From: Rhodanobacter sp. Soil772
GTDB taxonomy: Bacteria > Pseudomonadota > Gammaproteobacteria > Xanthomonadales > Rhodanobacteraceae
Direction: 5' to 3'
NCBI RefSeq assembly: GCF_001428385.1
Contig: NZ_LMSK01000003.1
Location: 62,001-126,000, forward strand
DNA length: 64,000 nt
In this document: in pieces, positions 8,723-18,718 of the stretch
Layout of the letters: each line of letters opens with the position of its first letter
How positions within the stretch are numbered: position 1 is the first letter of the stretch
Made by a program: the position numbers and the translations under genes
Notes under the pieces: model-generated
The model's input: the letters and a program-made list of their open reading frames with translations, nothing else
What the model was told of the DNA's origin: nothing
Databases searched by the model: none

Positions 8723-10184
8723 CCTCGACCATCTCGTAGACGTTGGCCGGGCAGAAGCGGGTGCACGGGTTGCCGTATTCGGTGGTGCACTGGTCGATGC
8801 AGATGTTCGTGTCGGCCACGTGCAGGTGGATCGGCTGGTCCTCGTCGTGCTCGGTGGCGGCGAAGTAGACGCCGGCCAGGCGGTCGCGCGGGGGCAGCGT
8901 GCGTTGCACGTAGTCGCGCTTCGGCTGTTCCTGCGCGCCCAGCTTGTGCAGGCTGGACCAGTCGGCCTTGTTCTTCAGCGTCCACGGCGACAGGCCGGCG
9001 GTGGCGGTTTCCCAGGCGGCATTGAAGATGCCGAACCACAGACCTTTCTTGAAGCCGGGTTTCACGTTGCGCACTTTCTTCAGCTCGGCCATCACTTCCG
9101 AACCACGGAGCCTGGCGTCGAAGCCGCGGGCGTCGAGCTTTTCGGCCAGGTGTTCGGCGGCCAGCATGCCGCTCTTGATCGCCTGGTGGGTGCCCTTGAT
9201 CTTCGGCACGTTGAGCAGGCCGGCGGTGTCGCCGATCAGCAGCGCACCGGGCATTTCCACTTTCGGCAGCGACTGGTAGCCGCCGGTGGCCATCGCGCGC
9301 GCGCCGGCGGAAAGAATGCTGCCGTCTTCCAGCAACGGCTTGATCAGCGGGTGATGCTTCCACTGCTGGAATGCTTCCCACGGCTGATAGTTGGGGTCGC
9401 TGTAGTCGAGCCCGCTGACATAGCCGAGCGCGATGCGGTCGCCGTCGAGGTGGTAGAGGAAGCCGCCGCCGTAGGTGCGGGTGTCGGCCGGCCAGCCGAA
9501 GCTGTGCACGATCTTGCCGGGGGTCACGCGGCCGGCCGGCACCTGCCACAGCTCCTTGATGCCTATCGAGTAGCCCTGCGGGTCGCTGTGCTGATCCAGC
9601 TTGAAGCGCTTGACCAGCTGCTTGGTGAGGCTGCCGCGTGCGCCTTCGGCCAGCACGGTGACCTTCGCCTTGATGTCGATGCCTTCGGTGTAGCCCGGCT
9701 TGTGCGTGCCATCCTTCGCCACGCCCATGTCGCCGATGCGCACGCCGGCGACCGAACCGTCTTCGTTGTAGATGTTGTCGGCGGCGGCGAAACCGGGGAA
9801 CACGTCCACGCCCAGCGCCTCGGCCTGCGGTGCCAGCCACGCGCACATCGCACCCAGCGAGACGATGAAGTTGCCGTGGTTGTGCATGCCCGGCGGCAAG
9901 GGCAGCTTGCGCGCCCCGCTCTTGCTGAACAGGTAGAACTCATCCGGGCCAGCCGGCACGCAGATCGGCGGCGGGTTGTCGCGCCAGCCTGGCAGCAGGG
10001 CGTCCAGCGGCTGCGGCTCGATCACCGCGCCGGAGAGAATCTGCGCGCCGATGGTCGAGGCTTTCTCGATCACGCACACGCTCACTTCCGGCTTCAACTG
10101 CTTCAGGCGAATCGCGAACGACAGGCCGGCCGGGCCGGCGCCGACGACGACGACGTCGTATTCCATGGTTTCGCGTTCGCTCAT
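8586..10184 (-). CDS. Electron transfer flavoprotein-ubiquinone oxidoreductase
   Basis: 532 aa, close to the family length. The N-terminal FAD site is YDVVVVGAGPAGLSF (about residues 9-23). The C-terminal ferredoxin-like domain carries the [4Fe-4S] ligands in CTRFCPANVYE and CVHCKTCDIKDP. It is a membrane-attached enzyme that oxidises reduced EtfAB and reduces ubiquinone. ATG 10184 was chosen over the longer frame because of the CGGAG ribosome site just upstream and because the extra residues look non-coding. It is separated from etfBA by two glycan genes, which is unusual. Its stop overlaps an ATG (TGATG) that opens only a 7-codon frame. Confidence 0.95.
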   Translation of the reverse strand: MSERETMEYDVVVVGAGPAGLSFAIRLKQLKPEVSVCVIEKASTIGAQILSGAVIEPQPLDALLPGWRDNPPPICVPAGPDEFYLFSKSGARKLPLPPGMHNHGNFIVSLGAMCAWLAPQAEALGVDVFPGFAAADNIYNEDGSVAGVRIGDMGVAKDGTHKPGYTEGIDIKAKVTVLAEGARGSLTKQLVKRFKLDQHSDPQGYSIGIKELWQVPAGRVTPGKIVHSFGWPADTRTYGGGFLYHLDGDRIALGYVSGLDYSDPNYQPWEAFQQWKHHPLIKPLLEDGSILSAGARAMATGGYQSLPKVEMPGALLIGDTAGLLNVPKIKGTHQAIKSGMLAAEHLAEKLDARGFDARLRGSEVMAELKKVRNVKPGFKKGLWFGIFNAAWETATAGLSPWTLKNKADWSSLHKLGAQEQPKRDYVQRTLPPRDRLAGVYFAATEHDEDQPIHLHVADTNICIDQCTTEYGNPCTRFCPANVYEMVEDEGGRRLQVNAANCVHCKTCDIKDPYEIITWVTPEGGSGPNYQNL

Positions 10185-10552
10185 GGCGGACTCCGTGCAG
10201 GCAAGGTGAGGATGTTCGTGTATCAGCTTCGAGGTGGGGCAGGATACTTTGCCGTATTGTCCCGGTTCGCGCGGGTCGCGGCAAACGATGGGGCGGCGTA
10301 TCTGCCGGGATGGCGAACTTGAATTAGTGCCATTCGGGCACGACGCACAAGTCCGGATCGGTTTTCGCCGAAATGACAGGCAATGGCTTGTTCGGGAGCT
10401 TCCTGAGGAAGAGTGGGGGGCTTTTCGTGAAGAAGGCGGCAACCATTACGATGCCAAACCGGATGGAAATCGGCCGATGTGGTGTTGGGGTGGATCGCTT
10501 TATGCCGAGGCTACCGTTTCACGCTCTCCGCAAGAGCATCACAGGGTATGGA
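10185..10552. other. Divergent intergenic region between ETF-QO and the gtr-like cassette
   Basis: These 368 bases separate the minus-strand ETF-QO gene from the plus-strand glycan cassette, so they must hold promoters for both directions. I see no clear sigma-70 boxes, no strong hairpin and no convincing small gene. The frame of the downstream gene stays open from 10373, but those residues do not look like protein. Confidence 0.5.
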
Positions 10553-12739
10553 ATGAATCGCTCACATTGGCCTGTCATCCTGTTTTGGGCTGGTTTCGCG
10601 CTATTTGTCACGGGTTTCATTTCCAGCGCGTTGTGGCGCGGGATCGCTGCCCAGCCCGTGGCGGGCTTCATCTGCCTGGTATTGATCTCGCTGGCGCTGG
10701 CGGCAGGCGTTCGCCGTGTCTTTCACTGCGCACGTGCCACGGCGACGCTGGTCGTCTGGTCATGTGCCGCGGTCTATTTTTCGGGTTTTGCATCCGTGTT
10801 GGGCGTTGCCCTGATCGCCGCGGCGGCCGTGGCCATCGGCAGCATCCTGATTCCGGCAGGTCGGGATGGTTCGAGTGCGCTGGGCATGCTCGTTGGCCTG
10901 GCGCTGTTTTGTGGAACAGTGGGCTGGCTTTTGCCCTTTCCGGTGCATTCGCGCCTGGTGTACGTGGTCGTGCTGGCCAGTGCGGTCGCGCTGCGTTGGC
11001 GGGCTGTCGTCTCGGCAGGCCGCTCCATCGGTGCCTCGTGGTCAACGGCGGTGGCGATGGCACCGCGGGCCTCATTTCTCACGATCATGTGCATCGGCCT
11101 TGCGTCGACCTGTGCCTGGCTGCCGACGCTGTCTTACGATGCGCTGGTTTATCACCTGGCGCTGCCTTCGCAACTGGCCCAGCTCGGTTATTACCAGATG
11201 AATGCCGGGTCCAATGTATGGGCGCTGGCACCGTGGGCGGCCGACGTGCTCCAGGGAATGGCGTGGGTGCTGGCTGGCGCGGAGTCGACGGGGGCAGTGA
11301 GCATCCTGTGGTTTGGCTTGACCCTGATCTTGCTGTGGCGGCTTGCCAGGGAGCTCGATCTCGCGCCATGGTTGTGCTGGATGGCGGTGGCCTTGTATGG
11401 CTCGCTGCCACTCGTTGCAGGGTTGCTTGTTTCCATGCAGACGGAAGGGCCGACAGCGGCGGTGCTGGTCGGCGTGGCTCTCGTGATCCAGAGCGTGAAG
11501 GCGCCGGAGCGCCGGCATCTGGTGGCGGTGGGCGTGCTGTTCGGCTTGCTGCTCGCGCTGAAGGTAAGCAACCTCATGTTTGCGGCCCCTTTGGGGCTGT
11601 GGCTGCTGTGGCGATGGCGCGGCCGCATGCCGTGGCGTGCCTTGCCGTTGACGCTATTGCTCGCGTGCGTCGTCGCGGGGTCGAGTTATGTGTACGCCTA
11701 TGCGTTGACCGGCAACCCGGTGCTGCCCTTGTTCAACGGCTATTTCCATTCGCCGTTCTATCCGTGGGTCGACTTCCATGATCAGCGTTGGAATACCGGC
11801 CTGCCCTGGAATCTCCCCTGGTTGCTGGTGTTCGAGTCGTCGATCTACGACGAGGCGGGCAATGGCCTTGGGCCGTTTGTCCTGATCGCGCTGGGCGGCA
11901 ACCTGCTTGCCGCCTTGTGCCGCAAGCGCAGCGTCGGGCTGGCGCTGGTTGCCTTGGCAGCGTTTGTTTTGCCGCTTACCCAGATCCAGTACCTTCGCTA
12001 CGCCATGCCGGTTCTGGTATTGATGATCCCGGCCATGCTTTGCGGGATACGCTACGAATCCATCGATCCACGGCACCTGAAAGGTGTGGCGTTTGCGCTG
12101 TGCTCGGTGGTAATCGTCAGCCTCATGTTTGTTTCCAGTGCCACGTGGCAACTGAAAGGCGGCGCGTTGCTGAAGCTGCTGGGTGGCGGGCATGAGCGAG
12201 TCACTCGGCGTTATGCGGTGGAGCGTGATTTTTCCGATGCGATAAGGCATCGCTATGGCCAGCGTGCGCGGACGCTTCTGACCGATCCCGCACGGCCTTT
12301 TGCAGCCGATTTTGCCGGCCAGGGTTTTGTCACTGCCTGGTACGATCCGCAGTTGTCCGGGCTCGCCGCCAATGCAAGAGCCGTGGATACGGTCGCCGCG
12401 TGGAGCCGGTTGTTTGATCGCAGTGGTGCAAACCTCCTGCTCGTGTCCAGGGATGGTCTTTCTCCGGGAATGAAATCGGCTATCGACGCCTACCATGGCA
12501 AGTGCGTCCTCACTATGGAGGGTTCCCATTTGTGGGAGCTGCGTCGGCAATCGGAAGGAGGCATGGAGACAGCGTCCGCGGCCGGGTTGAACGCCGAAGC
12601 CGATAGGTGGAGCGGGCCTCTCCCCGCTGGTGCCACTGCGCAAGTGGACCTGGCCGCCCAGCGAGATCTGTCACGTCAGGCAAGGGATACGCTCGCTTTC
12701 TGGAGAAAGTGGGATCACGCGCGGGCCCCCGGCTCATGA
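10553..12739 (+). CDS. Multi-pass membrane protein, GtrC/GT-C-like glycosyltransferase candidate
   Basis: 728 aa. About ten to twelve hydrophobic helices occupy residues 5-520, followed by a roughly 150-residue soluble C-terminal part (TLLTDPARPFAADFAGQ onward). The loop with SYDALVYHLALPSQL (about residue 195) resembles the first periplasmic loop of lipid-carrier-dependent GT-C transferases, where an acidic residue is catalytic. It overlaps gtrA by 4 bases, and a bactoprenol glycosyltransferase gene follows. The set has the composition of an O-antigen modification gtr cassette, in which this gene would be the variable, acceptor-specific transferase. ATG 10553 sits after a weak AGGG site; the frame opens at 10373. 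The function is inferred from topology and context. Confidence 0.65.
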   Translation: MNRSHWPVILFWAGFALFVTGFISSALWRGIAAQPVAGFICLVLISLALAAGVRRVFHCARATATLVVWSCAAVYFSGFASVLGVALIAAAAVAIGSILIPAGRDGSSALGMLVGLALFCGTVGWLLPFPVHSRLVYVVVLASAVALRWRAVVSAGRSIGASWSTAVAMAPRASFLTIMCIGLASTCAWLPTLSYDALVYHLALPSQLAQLGYYQMNAGSNVWALAPWAADVLQGMAWVLAGAESTGAVSILWFGLTLILLWRLARELDLAPWLCWMAVALYGSLPLVAGLLVSMQTEGPTAAVLVGVALVIQSVKAPERRHLVAVGVLFGLLLALKVSNLMFAAPLGLWLLWRWRGRMPWRALPLTLLLACVVAGSSYVYAYALTGNPVLPLFNGYFHSPFYPWVDFHDQRWNTGLPWNLPWLLVFESSIYDEAGNGLGPFVLIALGGNLLAALCRKRSVGLALVALAAFVLPLTQIQYLRYAMPVLVLMIPAMLCGIRYESIDPRHLKGVAFALCSVVIVSLMFVSSATWQLKGGALLKLLGGGHERVTRRYAVERDFSDAIRHRYGQRARTLLTDPARPFAADFAGQGFVTAWYDPQLSGLAANARAVDTVAAWSRLFDRSGANLLLVSRDGLSPGMKSAIDAYHGKCVLTMEGSHLWELRRQSEGGMETASAAGLNAEADRWSGPLPAGATAQVDLAAQRDLSRQARDTLAFWRKWDHARAPGS

Positions 12740-13119
12740 CGCTTGTCCGCCAGGGCTTGAGCTTCGTCGCCATCGGCGGGTGTCTGATCCTCGTTGACTG
12801 GCTTGTGTTCGTGGCACTTACGGCACTTGGCGTGGGGCCGATAGCCGCGAATCTCGCAGGTCGCATGGCGGGCGCAATCCTGGGCTTCCTGGCGAATGGG
12901 CGGATAACCTTCGGGGACGCTGGCGGTCCCCGTATCGGGTACCGTCGTTTCGTGCGTTATGTGTTGTTGTGGTTGTCACTCACCCTCGTCAGCACGAGCC
13001 TGATTGTCGTATGCGCCGAGTACCTGGGTTTGCAGCTCGCATGGTTGGCCAAGCCCATGGTCGAAGTTGCCCTCGCATTGGTGAGCTTTTCCGTTTCCCG
13101 CCACTGGGTGTACCGCTAG
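12736..13119 (+). CDS. gtrA: GtrA family protein (bactoprenol-glucose flippase type)
   Basis: 127 aa with four predicted membrane helices, the usual size and layout of the GtrA family. It contains FVAIGGCLILVDWLVFVAL near the N-terminus and the conserved C-terminal SFSVSRHWVYR. Family members are proposed to flip undecaprenyl-phosphate-linked sugars across the inner membrane. The ATG shares four bases with the stop of the preceding gene (ATGA), which fixes the start. The next gene begins immediately after the stop codon, so the three genes form a tight operon. Confidence 0.85.
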   Translation: MTLVRQGLSFVAIGGCLILVDWLVFVALTALGVGPIAANLAGRMAGAILGFLANGRITFGDAGGPRIGYRRFVRYVLLWLSLTLVSTSLIVVCAEYLGLQLAWLAKPMVEVALALVSFSVSRHWVYR

Positions 13120-14103
13120 ATGACCACGCAAGCCTCCCCGCGCATTGCCGTCGTGATTCCTTGTTATCGCGTAGCTGGGCAGGTGCTTGGCGTCATTGAG
13201 CGTATCGGCCCCGAGGTGGGCTGGATCATCGCCGTGGACGATGCCTGTCCGCAGAAGAGCGGTGACGTCATCGAGCAACACTGCCGCGATCCGCGGGTGA
13301 CCGTGTTGCGGCATGCGGAAAACCTCGGTGTAGGTGGCGCGATGATCACGGGGTACAGGGCGTTGCGCACGCTCCCTGCCGATGTTGTCGTCAAGCTGGA
13401 CGGCGATGGCCAGATGGACCCCGCGCTGATTCCGACGCTGGCGGAGCCGGTGCTTCGGGGGCGTGCGGACTATGTCAAGGGCAACCGGTTCTACCGTCTG
13501 TCCGGGGTTTCGGGTATGCCGCCCGTGCGCATGCTTGGCAACGCGGCACTGTCTTTCCTGACCAAGCTGTCATCGGGCTATTGGCAACTGTTCGATCCAA
13601 CCAATGGGTTTACTGCGATACATCGGTTGCTGCTGTCCGAGATCGACTTCGACCGCATGGCGACGGGATATTTCTTCGAATCGGACTTTCTTCACCACCT
13701 CAATCAATTGCGCGCTGTGGTCGTGGAGATGCCGATGCGCTCGAGCTACGAGGGCGAACCATCCAGCCTTCGACCGATGAAGGTCATTGGGCCTTTTTTG
13801 CGTGGCAATCTGCGCAACACCCTTAGGAGGATCCTCTACAGTTACTTTCTGCGTGGCTTTTCGGCAGCCTCGCTCGAACTCCTGCTGGGCCTGCCGCTGT
13901 TCTTGTTTGGCCTCGTGTTCGGTATCTGGCACTGGTGCAACTCGGTCGCCGATAGCGTGCCGTCCACGGCGGGGACAGTCATGTTGGCGGCGCTTCCGTT
14001 GATTCTGGGTGCCCAGTTGATGCTCTCCTGGCTGAATTTTGATGTGGCGGCCGAGCCGCGCCATCCCGTTCACCCCCTTCTGTACGACAAGAACCGGAAA
14101 TGA
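13120..14103 (+). CDS. Glycosyltransferase family 2, GtrB/dolichol-phosphate-mannose synthase-like
   Basis: 327 aa. The N-terminal GT2 domain (about residues 1-230) has IAVVIPCYRVAGQV, AVDDACPQKSGD and the catalytic DxD-type KLDGDGQMDP. Two membrane helices follow at about 245-315. That is the GtrB layout: a transferase that loads a sugar onto undecaprenyl phosphate. The gene starts on the base after the gtrA stop. With the multi-pass protein and GtrA it makes a full three-gene sugar-decoration set. The donor sugar is not known. The 283 bases downstream, to the amidase, show no recognisable gene. Confidence 0.85.
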   Translation: MTTQASPRIAVVIPCYRVAGQVLGVIERIGPEVGWIIAVDDACPQKSGDVIEQHCRDPRVTVLRHAENLGVGGAMITGYRALRTLPADVVVKLDGDGQMDPALIPTLAEPVLRGRADYVKGNRFYRLSGVSGMPPVRMLGNAALSFLTKLSSGYWQLFDPTNGFTAIHRLLLSEIDFDRMATGYFFESDFLHHLNQLRAVVVEMPMRSSYEGEPSSLRPMKVIGPFLRGNLRNTLRRILYSYFLRGFSAASLELLLGLPLFLFGLVFGIWHWCNSVADSVPSTAGTVMLAALPLILGAQLMLSWLNFDVAAEPRHPVHPLLYDKNRK

Positions 14104-14386
14104 ACGGTGCATCGAGCGCCGCCGTTTGCCACCTTCGTTTCATGCGCCCGCCAGCGGCCGGAGGTGTTCTCGATTCCTGCAGTTGTACAGCGCGAACTGT
14201 TCGCCGTTATTCTGCGTCGGCGTCCGATGCGTTCCGGCAGTCCGTGCGAACAACCTCGTTTCGAGTGGTTTGTTGCTTGTCCCGTTGCGGTTGCGTACGG
14301 ACCAGTGCGGCTGCGCATCGCAGTGCGCATGCCGGGCATCGAGCGACTCGAGTGGTAGACGACAACGCGACATCAAGGGAGATTTC

Positions 14387-15775
14387 ATGAATCCGATCAC
14401 CGACCTCGACCTGCGCCGCGCCTCGCTGTGCCAGTTGTTGCACTGGCTGGCAGTGGGCCGCGTACAGCCGCAGGCGCTGGCCGACGCCTACCAGCAGGCG
14501 ATCGAGCGGATCGACCCCGCGCTGCATGCCTATGTCGACCAGCGCTCGGGCCTGCTGCAGGACCAGGCACAACTGGCCGACCGGCGCCGCCGCGACGGCG
14601 TGATCGGGCGGCTGGATGGCATTCCGTTGGCACTGAAGGACAACTTCGACATCGCCGGCTGGCCGACCCGGGTCGGCTTGCCGGGTCGCGGCAAGCCGGT
14701 GCAGGAGGACGCGCACGTGGTGGCGCGGCTGCGTGCGTCCGGCGCGATCCTGCTGGGCAAGACCAACATGGACGAGGGTGCGCTGGGTGCCGTCACCGAC
14801 AACCCGCACTTCGGCGCCACCCACAATCCGCACCGGCACGGCTACACCGCCGGCGGTTCCTCCGGCGGTGCGGCGGCCGCGGTGGCCGCGGGCCTGGCGG
14901 TGGCCGCGGTGGGTTCGGACAGCCTCGGCTCGATCCGCATCCCGGCCAGCTATTGCGGTGTGTATGCGCTGAAGCCCACGCACGGCGAGATTTCCGCGCG
15001 CGGCCTGGTGCCGGCGGCGCGCCGGCTCGACGCGGTCGGCCTGCTGGCGCGCAGCGCGGACGACCTCACCGTGCTGCTGCAGGTGCTGGCCGGTTACGAC
15101 GCCGACGATGCGCGCTCGCGCCGGCGCCGGGTCGCGTTTGCGTTGCCGGACTGGGAGCCGGGCAACCTGCGCGCAGGCTTGCTGCCGGACCTGGCTGCGG
15201 TCGGCGTGCAGCCGGAAGTCATCGAGGTATTCGAGGCGGCCATGGCGAAGTTGCCGCACGCGCTGGGCGATCGCCGCACGGTCGACTTCGCCGACTGGGA
15301 TTTCACGCGCACCCGCCGTGCCGGCCTGTTGCTGATGGAGGCGGAGATGCTTGGCACCTTTGCCGCGGACCTGGCGAGTGCCGAACATCCGGTATCGGAG
15401 CGCTTCCGCCGCATGCTCGGCTACGCCGCCGGCAAAGGCGCGGCCGACTACGCGGTGGCCGACCGCGTGCTCGATGCGGCCACGCTGAAGATGCGTCGGC
15501 TGTTCTCCCAGGTCGACGTGCTGGTGTTGCCGACCACGCCGCAGGGCGCGTTCCCGCTGGATGGCCCGGTGCCCGACTCGCAGGCCGACCTCACCAGCTT
15601 CGCCAGCCTGGCCGGTTGCCCGGCAGTGAGCCTGCCGATGGGCACGCTGCCGAACGGCCTGCCGGTGGGCCTGCAACTGGTGGGCGCACGCGGCTCGGAC
15701 CTGCGCCTGCTGGAGCTGGCTTCGGTGTGTGCGGCCACGCTCGATGTCGAGCCGACGTATCCGGTGATCGCCTGA
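14387..15775 (+). CDS. Amidase (amidase signature family)
   Basis: 462 aa with the Ser-cisSer-Lys machinery of the amidase signature family. The Lys is in IPLALKDNFDIAGW, the glycine/serine loop is TAGGSSGGAAAA, and the nucleophile region reads GSDSLGSIRIPASYCG. It hydrolyses a C-N amide bond; the substrate cannot be assigned. The family also includes GatA, but the gatC/gatB partners are absent here and the gene is shorter than most gatA. The start at 14387 has an AAGGGAG ribosome site 5 bases upstream; the open frame begins earlier, inside the preceding gene. It is followed by cysD after 72 bases. Confidence 0.85.
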   Translation: MNPITDLDLRRASLCQLLHWLAVGRVQPQALADAYQQAIERIDPALHAYVDQRSGLLQDQAQLADRRRRDGVIGRLDGIPLALKDNFDIAGWPTRVGLPGRGKPVQEDAHVVARLRASGAILLGKTNMDEGALGAVTDNPHFGATHNPHRHGYTAGGSSGGAAAAVAAGLAVAAVGSDSLGSIRIPASYCGVYALKPTHGEISARGLVPAARRLDAVGLLARSADDLTVLLQVLAGYDADDARSRRRRVAFALPDWEPGNLRAGLLPDLAAVGVQPEVIEVFEAAMAKLPHALGDRRTVDFADWDFTRTRRAGLLLMEAEMLGTFAADLASAEHPVSERFRRMLGYAAGKGAADYAVADRVLDAATLKMRRLFSQVDVLVLPTTPQGAFPLDGPVPDSQADLTSFASLAGCPAVSLPMGTLPNGLPVGLQLVGARGSDLRLLELASVCAATLDVEPTYPVIA

Positions 15776-15847
15776 GGATCGCGTAACATGTCGGGCTGAA
15801 CGCGGCGTTGGCTTGTCGCGACAAACTTTTTTCAAGTCTCCGATGGC

Positions 15848-16765
15848 ATGACGACCGCATTCCCGCAATCGCGAACGCACCTCGACGAACTCGAGGCCGA
15901 AAGCATCCACATCTTCCGCGAGGTGCTGGCCGGCTTTCAGCGGCCGGTGATGCTGTATTCGATCGGCAAGGATTCCTCGGTGCTGTTGCACCTGCTGCGC
16001 AAGGCGTTTTTCCCGGCGCGTCCGCCGATGCCGTTGCTGCACGTCGACACGACCTGGAAATTCCGCGAGATGATCGCGTTCCGCGACCGGGTGGCGGCAG
16101 CCGGCGACGTGGAAGTGCTGGTGCACATCAACCAGGACGGCGTGCGCCAGGGCATTTCGCCGCTGACCCACGGCGCGACCGTGCACACCGACGTGATGAA
16201 GACCCAGGCGCTGAAGCAGGCGCTGGACCAGTACGGCTTCGATGCGGCGATCGGCGGCGCGCGGCGCGACGAGGAGAAGTCGCGCGCGAAGGAGCGCATC
16301 TTCTCCTTCCGCAACGCGCAGCATCGCTGGGACCCGCGCAACCAGCGGCCGGAGTTCTGGCACACCTTCAACACGCACATCCGCAAGGGCGAGAGCGTGC
16401 GGGTGTTCCCGCTGTCCAACTGGACCGAGATGGACGTGTGGTTGTACATCCAGCGCGAAGGCATCGAAGTGGTGCCGCTGTATTTCGCGAAGCCGCGCCC
16501 GGTGGTCGAGCGCGACGGCACGCTGATCATGGTCGACGACGAACGTTTCGTGCTGCGTGAGGGCGAGAGCGTGCAGATGCGCGGGGTGCGCTTCCGCACC
16601 CTGGGCTGCTACCCGCTGACCGGCGCGGTGGAATCCTCGGCCGACACGCTGGCGAAGGTGATCGAGGAGATGGCCAGCTCGCGCAGTTCGGAGCGGCAGG
16701 GCCGGGTGATCGATCAGGACCCGACCGCGTCGATGGAGCGCAAGAAGCAGGAGGGTTACTTCTGA
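15848..16765 (+). CDS. cysD: Sulfate adenylyltransferase subunit 2 (ATP-sulfurylase small subunit)
   Basis: 305 aa, the normal CysD length. The PP-loop ATP-pyrophosphatase motif is [12 protein letters not shown] (about residues 38-49), and the characteristic [15 protein letters not shown] and the C-terminal [15 protein letters not shown] are present. It makes adenosine 5'-phosphosulfate from ATP and sulfate, driven by GTP hydrolysis in CysN. Its stop codon overlaps the ATG of cysNC (TGATG), so the two subunits are coupled. The genes for PAPS and sulfite reduction are not in this window. Confidence 0.97.
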   Translation: MTTAFPQSRTHLDELEAESIHIFREVLAGFQRPVMLYSIGKDSSVLLHLLRKAFFPARPPMPLLHVDTTWKFREMIAFRDRVAAAGDVEVLVHINQDGVRQGISPLTHGATVHTDVMKTQALKQALDQYGFDAAIGGARRDEEKSRAKERIFSFRNAQHRWDPRNQRPEFWHTFNTHIRKGESVRVFPLSNWTEMDVWLYIQREGIEVVPLYFAKPRPVVERDGTLIMVDDERFVLREGESVQMRGVRFRTLGCYPLTGAVESSADTLAKVIEEMASSRSSERQGRVIDQDPTASMERKKQEGYF

Positions 16766-18630
16766 TGGCCGCGTCGACGGCACCGGGGCTGCTGCGCTTC
16801 ATCACCTGCGGCAGCGTGGACGACGGCAAGAGCAGCCTGCTCGGGCGCCTGCTGTACGACGCCGGCATGCTGCCGGACGACCAGCTGGCCGCGCTGGCCC
16901 GCGACAGCCGCCGCCAGCATGGCGCCGGCAGCGACGTGCTCGACTTCGCCCTGCTCACCGACGGCCTGGACGCGGAGCGCCAGCAGGGCATCACCATCGA
17001 CGTCGCCTACCGCTACTTCCACACCGCGCGGCGCAGCTTCATCGTGGCCGACTGCCCGGGGCACGAGCAGTACACCCGCAACATGGCCACCGGCGCCTCC
17101 AACGCCGAACTGGCGGTGGTGCTGGTCGACGCGCGCAAGGGCGTGCTGGCGCAGACGCGCCGGCATACCTATATATGTGCGCTGCTTGGGATTCGCCAGG
17201 TGGTGCTGGCGGTGAACAAGATGGACCTGGTCGATTGCGACCAGGCGATCTTCGAGGCGATCGCTGCGGAATACCGCGAGCTGGCGCAGAGCCTCGGCAT
17301 CGGCGAAGTGCAGTGCCTGCCGGTGGTGGCACTGAGCGGCGATAACGTGGGCTCGCGTTCGCCGCGGATGCCCTGGTACACCGGCGCCAGCCTGCTCGAA
17401 CTGCTGGAGGCGGCCGACGTCACGCCGTTCCGCGCCAGCGACTTCCGCATGCCGGTGCAGTGGGTGAACCGGCCGGACCAGGCGTTCCGCGGCTACGCCG
17501 GCACGGTCTGCGGCGGCCGCGTGGCCTGCGGCGACGAGATCGTGGTGCAGCCGGGCGGGCAGCGCGCGCGCGTCGGGCGCATCGTCAGCGCCGACGGCGA
17601 CCTGCCTCAGGCGGTGGACGGCCAGGCGGTGACGCTGTGCCTGGACCGCGAGATCGACGTGAGCCGCGGCGACGTGATCGCCGACGCGCTGCGCCCGGCG
17701 CCGGTGGCCGACCAGTTCGCCTGTCATCTGTTGTGGGTGGGCGACGCGGCGCTGCTGCCGAACCGCACCTACTGGCTGAAGCTCGGCACGCGCACGGTCA
17801 ACGCGCGGGTGATGTCGATCAAGTACAAGGTGGACGTCAACAGCCAGGCGAAGCTCGCCGCGCGCCAGCTCGCGCTGAATGAAGTGGGCTATTGCACGCT
17901 GGGTCTGGACGACGAGGTCGCGTTCGAGGCCTATGCGGACAACCGCACGCTCGGCGGCTTCATCCTGATCGATCGCCTGAGCAATGCCACGGTGGCGTGC
18001 GGCATGCTGGATTTCGCGCTGGGCCGCTCGGCCAACGTGCACTGGCAGCACGTCGACATCGACAAGGGCGTGCGCGCCGCCAGCAAGGGGCAACAGCCGC
18101 TGTGCCTGTGGTTCACCGGCCTGTCCGGCGCCGGCAAGTCCACCATCGCGAACCTGGTCGAACGCCGCCTGCACGCGCTGGGCTGCCACACCTACCTGCT
18201 CGATGGCGACAACGTGCGCCACGGCATCAACAAGGATCTCGGTTTCACTCCGGAGGATCGCGTCGAGAACATCCGCCGCATCGCCGAGGTGGCGCACCTG
18301 ATGGTGGACGCGGGCCTGATCGTGCTGGTCAGCGCGATCTCGCCGTACCGCAGCGAGCGGCAATCGGCGCGCGAGTTGTTCGCGGCGGCGGAATTCATGG
18401 AAGTGTTCGTGGACACCTCGCTGGAGGAATGCGAGCGGCGCGATCCCAAGGGCCTTTATCGCAAGGCGCGCGCCGGCACGATCCGCAACTTCACCGGCAT
18501 CGACGCACCGTACGAGCGGCCCGCGGCACCGGACCTCCACCTGCTGAGTACCGGGCAGCGCGCCGAGCAGCTGGCCGAACAGGTCGTGGCGCGGGTGCTG
18601 GCCGCGATCGACGGCCGCGCCGACGGCTGA
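16765..18630 (+). CDS. cysNC: Bifunctional sulfate adenylyltransferase subunit 1 / adenylylsulfate kinase
   Basis: 621 aa, a fusion of CysN and CysC. The EF-Tu-like GTPase half (about residues 1-430) has [23 protein letters not shown] and NKMDLVD. The kinase half (about 440-621) has the P-loop [14 protein letters not shown] at about residues 450-463 and [15 protein letters not shown]. It activates sulfate to APS with CysD and then phosphorylates APS to PAPS, feeding cysteine synthesis. The fused form is common in Xanthomonadales and many other proteobacteria. Translation is coupled to cysD by a one-base overlap. Confidence 0.97.
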   Translation: MAASTAPGLLRFITCGSVDDGKSSLLGRLLYDAGMLPDDQLAALARDSRRQHGAGSDVLDFALLTDGLDAERQQGITIDVAYRYFHTARRSFIVADCPGHEQYTRNMATGASNAELAVVLVDARKGVLAQTRRHTYICALLGIRQVVLAVNKMDLVDCDQAIFEAIAAEYRELAQSLGIGEVQCLPVVALSGDNVGSRSPRMPWYTGASLLELLEAADVTPFRASDFRMPVQWVNRPDQAFRGYAGTVCGGRVACGDEIVVQPGGQRARVGRIVSADGDLPQAVDGQAVTLCLDREIDVSRGDVIADALRPAPVADQFACHLLWVGDAALLPNRTYWLKLGTRTVNARVMSIKYKVDVNSQAKLAARQLALNEVGYCTLGLDDEVAFEAYADNRTLGGFILIDRLSNATVACGMLDFALGRSANVHWQHVDIDKGVRAASKGQQPLCLWFTGLSGAGKSTIANLVERRLHALGCHTYLLDGDNVRHGINKDLGFTPEDRVENIRRIAEVAHLMVDAGLIVLVSAISPYRSERQSARELFAAAEFMEVFVDTSLEECERRDPKGLYRKARAGTIRNFTGIDAPYERPAAPDLHLLSTGQRAEQLAEQVVARVLAAIDGRADG

Positions 18631-18718
18631 TGCCGCGGCGGCGTCGCCCGCGCACGGCTTGGATTGCCCGCTGCCGGCGGCGATAATGCGGAACTTTCCC
18701 CCGCAAGGCGCCGCCGCG

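Noticed and set aside
14207-16783. 858-codon frame antisense to the amidase and cysD
   Set aside because: It crosses two well-supported genes on the plus strand and has a low-complexity His/Arg/Gln composition.
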